Source of the DNA: Actinomycetaceae bacterium
GTDB taxonomy: Bacteria; Actinomycetota; Actinomycetes; Actinomycetales; Actinomycetaceae
Direction: 5' to 3'
DNA: 64,000 nucleotides
Assembly (NCBI GenBank): GCA_030537615.1
Contig: JAUNVP010000001.1
Span: 248,001-312,000 of the forward strand
Shown here piece after piece: positions 9,799 through 17,169 of this stretch; the first letter of the stretch is position 1; each line of letters opens with the position of its first letter. The position numbers were made by a program, and so were the translations under genes. Under the pieces are notes generated by a model. The model was not told the DNA's origin. It was given only the letters and a program-made list of their open reading frames with translations, and did not search any database.

Positions 9799-11322
9799 AT
9801 GACTACAGAAGAACTACCAGAGCAATCAATGGCGGCACGCGGGTCGAATCGTTCTCGCCGCCCAGATTCCCAGGCTTTTCGCGAGTTTATTGGCTCCCAG
9901 TGGGGGCCACGCCCAACCACGATGCCCGAACGCAATGAGGTCGCAGACCACCTCGCTCAGCGACACGATGCCGCTGGCCAACCATTTGACGGTGAACGGT
10001 TAATTATTCCCGCCGGTGGGTTGAAAGTGCGCAATAACGATTGCGACTACCGTTTCCGAGCTCACTCAGCATTCGCACATTTGACGGGATTGGGCGGTGA
10101 ACTTGAGCCTGATGCCGTTCTCGTTCTTGAGCCAACCGACGGCGCACGCACCCACGAAGCTGTCCTGTACTTCAAGCCGCGAGCGCCACGTTCGTCAGAA
10201 GAGTTTTATGCCGATCCGCGCTACGGAGAGTTCTGGGTGGGGGCGCGTCCCTCCCTGGAGGAGATGGAAGCGATGACGGGGCTCACCTGCGCACACATCG
10301 ATGGTTTGCGCGATGCGGTAGCTAAAGATGCCGGTCAGGTACAGATCCGCGTTGTGGGAGAGGCCGATGCGAATGTGCTCGCTTTGGTCAATGAAGTGCG
10401 CCAGCAGGCGGGCTTGCCTCACGGGGAAGACGCGCGCGAAGGCGATGATGCTCTACTCGAACATCTGTCAGAGATTCGATTGCGCAAGGATCCGTTTGAG
10501 CTCAAGCAGATGGAACGTGCCGTTCAGGCAACGCATGAAGGATTCGATGAGATTATTCGCGCTCTTCCGCGCGCCATTGGTCATCGTCGAGGTGAGCGAG
10601 TGATTGAAGGCGCTTTCGGCGCCCATGCGCGTGAAGAAGGCAACGGCCTGGGGTATGACACGATTGCGGCGGCCGGGAATCACGCCAATACCCTGCACTG
10701 GATTGATAACGATGGTGCAGTGCGTCCGGGTGACCTCGTGCTCGTTGATGCTGGTGTTGAAGTTGATTCGCTCTACACCGCGGATATTACTCGCACGCTT
10801 CCGGTAGACGGCACTTTCACTGACGTTCAGGCAAAGATATACAACGCCGTTCTTGAAGCCTGCGAGGCTGCACTGGAGGCCGCGAATCGCCCGGGCTGTG
10901 TATTCCGTGAGATTCATGAAGCGGCAATGCACGTCATTGCTCACAAGCTGGAAGAATGGGGACTTCTTCCCGTACCTGCTGACGAATCACTTAAGGCATC
11001 GGGCCAGCAGCATCGTCGGTGGATGCCTCACGGCACGAGCCATCATCTCGGCCTCGATGTGCACGACTGTGCGCAGGCCCGGCGAGACATGTATCTCGAC
11101 GCGAAGCTCGAACCCGGCATGGTGTTTACCATCGAACCGGGATTGTATTTCCGCGCTGACGATCTCGCTGTACCTGAAGAGTTTCGCGGCATTGGGGTTC
11201 GTATCGAAGATGACTGCGTGGTGAATGAGGACGGGTCCGTGACCCGAATCTCTGAGGAGATTCCTCGCACGATTGCCGATGTCGAAGCGTGGATTGCGAG
11301 AGTGCAGGGCTCCCAGCGGTAG
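9799..11322 (+). CDS. pepP: Xaa-Pro aminopeptidase (aminopeptidase P family)
   Basis: 507-residue cytosolic metallopeptidase releasing N-terminal residues before proline. The N-terminal half is the creatinase-like non-catalytic domain, and the C-terminal half is the pita-bread fold with metal ligands in DAGVEVDSLYTADITRT (two Asp), a His in HGTSHHLGLDVHD, a Glu in IEPGLYF and a Glu in GVRIEDD. The open frame extends upstream to 9694, but ATG at 9799 is chosen because AAAGGGAGA lies just before it and the resulting N-terminus (MTTEELPEQ) is the usual short hydrophilic lead. It is divergent from the PHP gene with a 78-nt promoter gap. Confidence 0.92.
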   Translation: MTTEELPEQSMAARGSNRSRRPDSQAFREFIGSQWGPRPTTMPERNEVADHLAQRHDAAGQPFDGERLIIPAGGLKVRNNDCDYRFRAHSAFAHLTGLGGELEPDAVLVLEPTDGARTHEAVLYFKPRAPRSSEEFYADPRYGEFWVGARPSLEEMEAMTGLTCAHIDGLRDAVAKDAGQVQIRVVGEADANVLALVNEVRQQAGLPHGEDAREGDDALLEHLSEIRLRKDPFELKQMERAVQATHEGFDEIIRALPRAIGHRRGERVIEGAFGAHAREEGNGLGYDTIAAAGNHANTLHWIDNDGAVRPGDLVLVDAGVEVDSLYTADITRTLPVDGTFTDVQAKIYNAVLEACEAALEAANRPGCVFREIHEAAMHVIAHKLEEWGLLPVPADESLKASGQQHRRWMPHGTSHHLGLDVHDCAQARRDMYLDAKLEPGMVFTIEPGLYFRADDLAVPEEFRGIGVRIEDDCVVNEDGSVTRISEEIPRTIADVEAWIARVQGSQR

Positions 11323-11391
11323 CCGTCGGATCGTCCGAGCAGATGTTTCGCATCCCTACGTCCAGACCATTCGGTGTGAAAAAATAGATGG

Positions 11392-12141
11392 GTGACTTCT
11401 GACCCTTTTGCTAACGCTCATCTATTACGCGACCTCATGGAGCGACTCGATACGTCACCCGACGTTGAGAACCGCGACGAAATGTGGGGTGAACTGTACT
11501 ATCATCTCGCGATGACTGTATTGCTTGTCATGCCGTTCATTACGACGGACGCGCCTCCCCTGATCCCCAGTATTGACGGTGCACAACGTATTCCGGTGTA
11601 CACAAATGAAGACGATCTGCGGGTGAACTTTCCTGACGCGCTTGACGATGACCGCTGGATTCCGGTGTCGTTCGATGACCTCCGTCGGCTGCTCGACAAG
11701 GCTCCAGACGCTGCTGGAATCGTTGTTGACTTGCCGAGTATGGCGTGGATTTTTGATCGAGATGCACTCGACGCCATCGCGGAGAAACGGCAGGAAGTCA
11801 CTGTAAAAAGCAGGGCCGTGCGGGATCGCAACATGACGGTCTTTGTTGCCCATTCCGAGGATTTTCCCCACAAGCTCGCCGACGCTCTCTCGAGGTTCGC
11901 CGCCCGCGATCAGCGGATCGAGAAGATGTGGTTGCGCTCTGTTGAACGGGGAGAAGTGCCCGGTTATCTCGTCGTCGTTCAGTCAGCCGGCCTCACCTAT
12001 AAGCTCTTAACTGATCTCTACGACACTGCTCAACCGCACATGTCACCGGAGGAACAAGTCCATTTCGTTTCCGACGACTCGAAACTCGGCTCGTTTGCGA
12101 TTTCTCATCTCATGCCGTTTTACAAACGGACGCCCCGGTAG
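11392..12141 (+). CDS. SseB-family-like protein
   Basis: 249-residue soluble acidic protein that resembles SseB (enhanced serine sensitivity) proteins: an N-terminal domain of the type N-x-x-L-x-x-L-x-x-L followed by a PFIT...IPVYTNEDDL segment and a second domain rich in beta strands (YLVVVQSAG). SseB function is poorly defined. GTG at 11392 opens the frame, without a clear Shine-Dalgarno; an ATG at 11437 is an alternative start. The alpha/beta hydrolase begins 10 nt after its stop, so both are probably co-transcribed. The family call is from memory of the pattern and is moderate. Confidence 0.6.
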   Translation: MTSDPFANAHLLRDLMERLDTSPDVENRDEMWGELYYHLAMTVLLVMPFITTDAPPLIPSIDGAQRIPVYTNEDDLRVNFPDALDDDRWIPVSFDDLRRLLDKAPDAAGIVVDLPSMAWIFDRDALDAIAEKRQEVTVKSRAVRDRNMTVFVAHSEDFPHKLADALSRFAARDQRIEKMWLRSVERGEVPGYLVVVQSAGLTYKLLTDLYDTAQPHMSPEEQVHFVSDDSKLGSFAISHLMPFYKRTPR

Positions 12142-12151
12142 GGAGACGACA

Positions 12152-12859
12152 GTGAATATCCTCCTCCTTCACGGATCGATGTCGTCGAGCGTTCAGTGGT
12201 ATGGATACGATGAGTTTCTCCAACCTCACAATACGTTGAGCATTGATCTTCCCGGACACGGCGATTTGATCGACATTCCCTTCACCCTCCGCGGAGCTTT
12301 GGACACCATTGATGAGGCCGTCACTCATCTCCACGACACTTCGGATGCCGGTATAGTGCTTGTCGGACACAGTCTCGGTGGCTATATCGCGTTGAAGTAT
12401 GCGGCGGAATATCCGACGGAGCTTGCCGGTCTCGTCCTCATCGGGGCAAGTGCGAATCCGACGGGTCCCCTATCGGTGGGATACAGGGGATTTGCCAAGC
12501 TGACCGAAATTATTCCGCACGCTCCGTTGAAGAAGACTCGCGATCGAGTAGTCGCAGTGCTTGGTATTCCGACGGAGAAACTTGCCGAAGATGTCAATTA
12601 CGAGGCCTTACCGCAGGCCTGGCGAGCCGTGATGGAACAGTGTCCCCCATCCCTCATGCTCGGTATCCAATGCCCGATTTTGCTGCTCAATGGTCAGTTT
12701 GATCAAATGCGTGTCAATGAAAGACAGTATCTTGTGCTCAATCCAGGTGCTCATCTGGAGATTATTCCGCGGGCCACGCACCTCGCGCCGATCACTCATG
12801 CCGAAGAGGTGGGAGAGACAATTCGTCAGTTTGCGAACGCGTGCGCTCCACCGTTATAA
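12152..12859 (+). CDS. Alpha/beta hydrolase
   Basis: 235-residue cytosolic hydrolase of the alpha/beta fold. It starts with the first core strand and oxyanion region (VNILLLHGSM), has the nucleophile elbow GHSLGG (Ser74), an acid in LLLNGQFDQ and a His in RATHLAPI, so the Ser-Asp-His triad is complete. The substrate is unknown; esterase, lipase and C-C hydrolase activities are all possible in this family. GTG at 12152 is preferred over an upstream in-frame ATG at 12095 inside the previous gene because GGGAG lies 5-6 nt before it and homologues start at the first strand. It is second in a probable operon with the SseB-like gene. Confidence 0.85.
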   Translation: MNILLLHGSMSSSVQWYGYDEFLQPHNTLSIDLPGHGDLIDIPFTLRGALDTIDEAVTHLHDTSDAGIVLVGHSLGGYIALKYAAEYPTELAGLVLIGASANPTGPLSVGYRGFAKLTEIIPHAPLKKTRDRVVAVLGIPTEKLAEDVNYEALPQAWRAVMEQCPPSLMLGIQCPILLLNGQFDQMRVNERQYLVLNPGAHLEIIPRATHLAPITHAEEVGETIRQFANACAPPL

Positions 12860-12866
12860 GGGCGTA

Positions 12867-13318
12867 TTACGAGAACGGAAACCACCCGGAAGCGGATGCG
12901 ATGATGATCATCGTAATGAGGATGCCCACGACGTGGTTGACCTGTAATAACCGCACCCATCCCCTGTGTGTTTGTGCTGAATCACTGTCGTCAACATTCC
13001 ACCAGGCTAGAACGCGGATTGGGTAGACAAATATCAGTGGCGCGGCCCAGACGGAAGGCCCTGATGACGCCCGCAAAAGTATCCCGTTGAGTGCGTAGCT
13101 CAAGCGGCGAAACAGCAACGGTGTGAGTATCACTGCTGGTGAGGAGCTGGTCAAAATAGCCGTCAGTGTCTTGAGGATTGTCAAAGTGACCCAGACATCG
13201 ATGGGGATGATGGCTGGCGGCTGATAAGCAGGTACGAGTTCTCGGTGTTTCGCAAAGATGGTGAACTCGGTGAAATCTGCTTCCGAGCATGCGCGAGTGG
13301 GAAGTCGCTTTCGCTCAT
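12867..13318 (-). pseudogene. Small multi-pass membrane protein, apparently frameshifted
   Basis: The frame from TTG at 13184 encodes 105 residues with three hydrophobic stretches (near AVILTPLLF, APLIFVYPIRVLAWW and VVGILITMIII). The same frame stays open upstream to 13319 with protein-like content (KHRELVPAYQPPAIIP) but has no start codon. An ATG at 13318 (MSESDFPLAHARKQ) opens a different frame that would join it after a shift of one or two bases around 13262-13280. The simplest reading is a roughly 148-residue membrane protein with a frameshift, or a shorter intact protein starting at TTG. No family was recognised. It is convergent with the alpha/beta hydrolase, and coding status is uncertain. 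Confidence 0.35.
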
Positions 13319-13618
13319 CTCACACGAGTTAGACCGCCATGCACGAACCTGCCTGATGAGTACTGTCGGCCGCAGTTAAACGACTATTCGCAACCTCAGT
13401 AGCCGACTACTGCGGCCTCATGTGGATTCGATCCGTACTTTTTCGTCTCACCCTGCGAGACAAACGGCGCACTATCTCCTCTGCAAGTGGTTCCACAATT
13501 GCCGATTCAAGCACGGGTGAGGACGGCGAATGCCCGTCCCCGTCATCCTCCCCTCTTGAACAGTGCAACATACAATTCAATCCTCTCCCCATCAGAGCTG
13601 AGGGAGGTGAGTAGAGCG
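13319..13618. other. Intergenic region before the exported Cys-rich protein
   Basis: 300 nt with no supported gene. It contains a 9-nt inverted repeat (13368-13376 with 13410-13418) enclosing a second small hairpin (CAGTAG-CCGA-CTACTG). The promoter for the following secreted-protein genes should lie here. Confidence 0.4.
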
Positions 13619-14128
13619 ATGCGCGGAACGGCGATACGCACTCACCGGATTACCAAGAAAGTCATTGTGGTGAGTCTGATTGCAGCGGTTGCCGTAGCAG
13701 TTGCAGTCGGGGGATTTTTGACCGTGCGTAGACATCAGCTTAATGCTGAACTGACTACCGTGCGGGACAGTATCTCCTTCCCCGATGGCTGGACAATTCT
13801 CGATGAGCGTCGTGAACCCCCAGCGTTGTTTGGCACCACCTGTAACTTCGGCGCTACCCGCTGCCCCTCAATTTCCATCGAGCTATCGATGCCTTTTCCT
13901 CCGCGGGTGGTCACCGACTTGCAACTCCCTCAGCCTTCGCTCCGGTGGCGCAGCGAGAACGAGAGGTGCGAAGTCCCCGAAAACTATTCCAATGACAAGG
14001 CTCCTTTGTGCTCCCTCACCGGCCAAATCGATCAGTGGAATATCACTGTTCGAACGGCTTCAGTAGCCGACCGTGGAAACCTTCTTCCACCCCATACCGC
14101 AACGATCACTATCGAACCCTCCGATTAA
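13619..14128 (+). CDS. Membrane-anchored extracytoplasmic protein, function unknown
   Basis: 169-residue protein with a basic N-terminus (MRGTAIRTHRITKK) and one strong transmembrane or signal-anchor helix of Ala/Val-rich residues at about 21-42, followed by an extracytoplasmic domain of about 125 residues. Four cysteines (TCNFGATRC, RCEVPEN, LCSLTG) could form two disulfides, as expected outside the cytoplasm. No family was recognised. ATG 13619 is chosen because GGGAGGTGA precedes it; the open frame extends further upstream without such a site. The large cutinase-like surface protein starts 26 nt downstream, so the pair is probably one transcript. Confidence 0.7.
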   Translation: MRGTAIRTHRITKKVIVVSLIAAVAVAVAVGGFLTVRRHQLNAELTTVRDSISFPDGWTILDERREPPALFGTTCNFGATRCPSISIELSMPFPPRVVTDLQLPQPSLRWRSENERCEVPENYSNDKAPLCSLTGQIDQWNITVRTASVADRGNLLPPHTATITIEPSD

Positions 14129-14154
14129 ATTCCCTTCACGCTGAGAGGTTCGCG

Positions 14155-16386
14155 ATGAAAACTCCCTATCAGTTGCTTGCACTGGGCGCCATAGGGGCGC
14201 TCACCATCACCACTCTGTCCATCGGCGCGATTCATCCGAGTAGCGCACTGGCTGATTCTGACAAATGCTACACCGTTGAAGCGATTTGGGTCCGTGGCTC
14301 AGGCCAAGAGCTCGGCGACGACGAGTACCAGCGATTCAACGATGAGCTTGAACGCAGAATAAAAACCCCCACGGTGTTGAACGTGGTCCAACTAGGCGAT
14401 GGCTCAGTATCTGGATACACGTACCCGGCTGTAGCTGTTGGCGGCAGCCATCCGATCATCACCACCGGCGCCAAAATCTCCGGCGGTGAAGGGTTCACGT
14501 ATGGAGACAGTGTTGATGAAGGTGCGAATGAAGCGTCCGTTTATATTACGCAGCGCCTACTGACTTGTCCCGACACAAAGTTCATTCTCGGCGGCTATTC
14601 CCAAGGAGCGCAGGTTATCGGTGAAATCTACATTCAACGCCTGAATGATAGTAAGAGATCAGCGGTGGTCTTCAACATGCTCTTCGGGGATCCCAAGCTC
14701 CACCTTCCGGAAGGTGAAGGGTTTAATCCACCCGCGTGTCGCGGCGAAGAATTCTCACCCTGGCGCCGTCATGTCCCCAACTGCGATACCGACAATGGGT
14801 CTCTCGGCGCAAGAAAACCGTATCTGCCGTCAACTTGGGAGGACAGCACGGGACTGTGGTGCAATGACCATGACTTTGTGTGCGGCTCTTCCAAATTCGC
14901 CCTCGACTACGGCGGCCACATGACCTACGGCAATGAGGATGGAGCGATTTATACTGGCGTTCTCGAAGCTGTCCGCCGACTGAAAGATTCTCTCGCGGAC
15001 GAAAAGAAGGATACGAGCGGGCTCGACACCACACCACTTCTGCTCAAAGGCGGATTGAACGGACTCGACGTCGTCTTCGTTATCGATTCAACGGGTTCAA
15101 TGGAACCGTACATCGACGAGGCAAAAACAACCGCGACTACACTGTCACGCTTTGTGTCGGCAGTTAACGGACGAGTTGCTCTCGTTGAATATCGCGATGA
15201 AGGAGACGAGTTCACCGCCCGGATCCTCTCAAACCTCAGCGACGACACCGATGGCTTCTACTCTGCGCTTGACAGCATTACTGTCGATGGCGGAGGAGAT
15301 AGTCCCGAGGCTCTGCTTCACGCCCTCAAGACCGGAATGAATGGTGTCGACTGGCGTCCAGGTGCCACTAAAGCAGCGATCGTTCTGACCGATGCTGGCT
15401 ACCACGATCCTGACGAGGTTGATGGTTCGACACTCGACGAGATCACGGCGCTCAGCCTCTCCATTGACCCGGTTAACGTGTATCCGGTCGTGCCAGATTA
15501 CCTGGCAGAAGAGTACACGTCTTTGGCCGAAGCAACTGTTGGCCAGGTGGTACCCATTGGCGAAAACACCGCAGAAGCGTTGAACGACGCATTGACTCGG
15601 ATCGAGTCACGGCCAATTGCTCAACTAGCTCTCAACGCATACCGTGCTGAACCGGGTCAAACCATCCACTTCGACGGTTCGAGTTCCTATTCTGTCGGAT
15701 CAACTATTAGCACGTGGGATTGGGACTTCGACGGAGACGGTACCTTCGAAGTTCTCGGTGGCTCACCGCAGGCAGATCACACCTATACTGAACCATTCTC
15801 AGGCGTCGTACAGTTGCGTATTACCGATGCAAACGGACTAGTAGCCAGTGCGTCGGTTCCCGTCGAGGTCGGTACTCAGATGCCGACGGGCCCGGCACCG
15901 GCCGACACTCTGAGCGCGAGCGGAACCGGTACGGAAGTGACGCTAGAATGGACGGCTTCTGAGTCTCCTTCCAAGTCGTGGCTCATCTCAGTTAATGGAG
16001 TACCCGTCGGAGCCGTGACTCCCGATCAACGCACTGCGGAACTAACGGATATTGACCGGTCGGACACAGTCGAGTTTGGCGTTACTCCCGTTACTACTGA
16101 GGACGAGGTCGGTACTTCGCGAGTGACCTATCTTGAGCCGGAAGAAGCTAGCCCCAGCGTGGCTCCGACGCCTTCCCCATCTGAAACAGCGGATCCGTCT
16201 GCTTCGACCTCTCCGACGCCCAGTGAGACTGGCGGACAAACCCCTACCCCGTCCGCGGCCCCGACTCAGCGGGCTGAGCAGTCCATCCCGGTAACCGGCG
16301 TTGACGTGCTCCCAAGCGGGATTGGTGCCCTCGCCTTGCTTGGTGTCGGTGCGATCCTCGTTATGCTTCGCCGCAAACGAAGCTAG
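14155..16386 (+). CDS. Secreted multidomain surface protein: cutinase-like, VWA, PKD, sortase anchor
   Basis: 743 residues. A signal peptide (residues 1-33, ending SSALA) is followed by a cutinase-like alpha/beta hydrolase domain to about residue 280 with nucleophile GYSQG (Ser149), paired cysteines and a plausible His255 in GGHMTYG. A von Willebrand A domain follows from about 304 with the metal-site motif DSTGS (311-315). Next comes a PKD-type Ig domain with WDWDFDGDG and a short Fn3-like stretch, then a Ser/Thr/Pro-rich linker. The C-terminus has a sortase-like signal IPVTG, a hydrophobic segment and RRKRS. It should be cell-wall linked and could bind and hydrolyse ester-containing host or envelope material; that is inference. 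ATG at 14155 follows GAGAGG. Confidence 0.85.
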   Translation: MKTPYQLLALGAIGALTITTLSIGAIHPSSALADSDKCYTVEAIWVRGSGQELGDDEYQRFNDELERRIKTPTVLNVVQLGDGSVSGYTYPAVAVGGSHPIITTGAKISGGEGFTYGDSVDEGANEASVYITQRLLTCPDTKFILGGYSQGAQVIGEIYIQRLNDSKRSAVVFNMLFGDPKLHLPEGEGFNPPACRGEEFSPWRRHVPNCDTDNGSLGARKPYLPSTWEDSTGLWCNDHDFVCGSSKFALDYGGHMTYGNEDGAIYTGVLEAVRRLKDSLADEKKDTSGLDTTPLLLKGGLNGLDVVFVIDSTGSMEPYIDEAKTTATTLSRFVSAVNGRVALVEYRDEGDEFTARILSNLSDDTDGFYSALDSITVDGGGDSPEALLHALKTGMNGVDWRPGATKAAIVLTDAGYHDPDEVDGSTLDEITALSLSIDPVNVYPVVPDYLAEEYTSLAEATVGQVVPIGENTAEALNDALTRIESRPIAQLALNAYRAEPGQTIHFDGSSSYSVGSTISTWDWDFDGDGTFEVLGGSPQADHTYTEPFSGVVQLRITDANGLVASASVPVEVGTQMPTGPAPADTLSASGTGTEVTLEWTASESPSKSWLISVNGVPVGAVTPDQRTAELTDIDRSDTVEFGVTPVTTEDEVGTSRVTYLEPEEASPSVAPTPSPSETADPSASTSPTPSETGGQTPTPSAAPTQRAEQSIPVTGVDVLPSGIGALALLGVGAILVMLRRKRS

Positions 16387-16394
16387 TCCCCTGC

Positions 16395-16435
16395 CGGAGG
16401 GTCGTGTCTCACCTTCATCGAAATGCGACCCTCCG
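16395..16435 (+). terminator. Intrinsic terminator after surface-protein gene
   Basis: 10-bp perfect inverted repeat (16395-16404 with 16426-16435), 21-nt loop, followed by TTCTCC, 8 nt after the surface-protein stop. The weak T-tract lowers certainty. Confidence 0.5.
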
Positions 16436-16476
16436 TTCTCCCTAGCGTTGATGCATCGGCGTGTGTCCTCTATCTA

Positions 16477-16512
16477 TTGCTGACATTTAGAGCGTTGATT
16501 AGTCTGGCACTA
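16477..16512 (+). promoter_or_regulatory. Promoter of tpx, leaderless
   Basis: TTGCTG at 16477, a 17-nt spacer and TAGTCT at 16500-16505. The predicted transcript start, 7 nt after the -10 hexamer, falls on the A of the tpx ATG at 16512, and no Shine-Dalgarno precedes the ATG, so the mRNA is probably leaderless. Confidence 0.55.
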
Positions 16513-17009
16513 TGGCTACAACACATTTTGAAGGTACAGAAACCACTACATCCGGCGATATTCCGGCGGTAGGCGATAAGCTCCCCGATTTCTCTCTCGT
16601 CGGCACAGACATGGGAGAAGTAACGTCAGCAGATTTTGCTGGCAAACGCATTGTTCTCAACATTTTCCCGTCGGTCGACACCGGTATCTGCGCCGCGTCG
16701 GTCCGCCACTTTAATGAAGCTGCGGCAGACTTAGACAATACCGCCGTCGTGTGCGTGTCTCGGGATCTTCCCTTCGCACTCGGTCGCTTCTGCGGCGCTG
16801 AGGGAATCGACAACGTGACCACTGCCTCTGCTTTCCGCTCGAGCTTTGGCGAAGACTTCGGCCTCATTCTCGAAGGAAGCCCCCTCAAGGGTCTGCTTGC
16901 TCGGACGGTTATCGTTGCGGACGAAACGGGCACGATCACTCATGTTCAGCTCGTTGACGAAATCAAGACAGAACCAGACTACGATTCTGCACTTTCCGCG
17001 TTGAAGTAA
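16512..17009 (+). CDS. tpx: Thiol peroxidase (atypical 2-Cys peroxiredoxin)
   Basis: 165-residue cytosolic peroxidase that reduces hydrogen and organic peroxides using thioredoxin. It has the Tpx signature around the peroxidatic cysteine, PSVDTGICA (Cys60), and the resolving cysteine in LPFALGRFC (Cys94), the separation that marks atypical 2-Cys Tpx enzymes; length is normal. The ATG has no Shine-Dalgarno, and a -10 hexamer sits 7 nt upstream, suggesting leaderless translation. It is monocistronic, bounded by hairpins on both sides. Confidence 0.95.
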   Translation: MATTHFEGTETTTSGDIPAVGDKLPDFSLVGTDMGEVTSADFAGKRIVLNIFPSVDTGICAASVRHFNEAAADLDNTAVVCVSRDLPFALGRFCGAEGIDNVTTASAFRSSFGEDFGLILEGSPLKGLLARTVIVADETGTITHVQLVDEIKTEPDYDSALSALK

Positions 17010-17022
17010 TACGGCGCAGTTT

Positions 17023-17053
17023 AAGCCGGTTGGTGTTCTCCACCAACCGGCTT
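17023..17053 (+). terminator. Intrinsic terminator after tpx
   Basis: 13-bp perfect stem (17023-17035 with 17041-17053) and a 5-nt loop, beginning 14 nt after the tpx stop, followed by ATCCATTT. Confidence 0.7.
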
Positions 17054-17169
17054 ATCCATTTGACCAACGGGGTGAAAGCCCGGTTGTTTTCCCTCTATAC
17101 GAAGCGCCGTCAGCCATATGTCCGAGGTCGTCGCTAAGCTAGTATGCAGGCAGACAACCGGAGGTCGAT

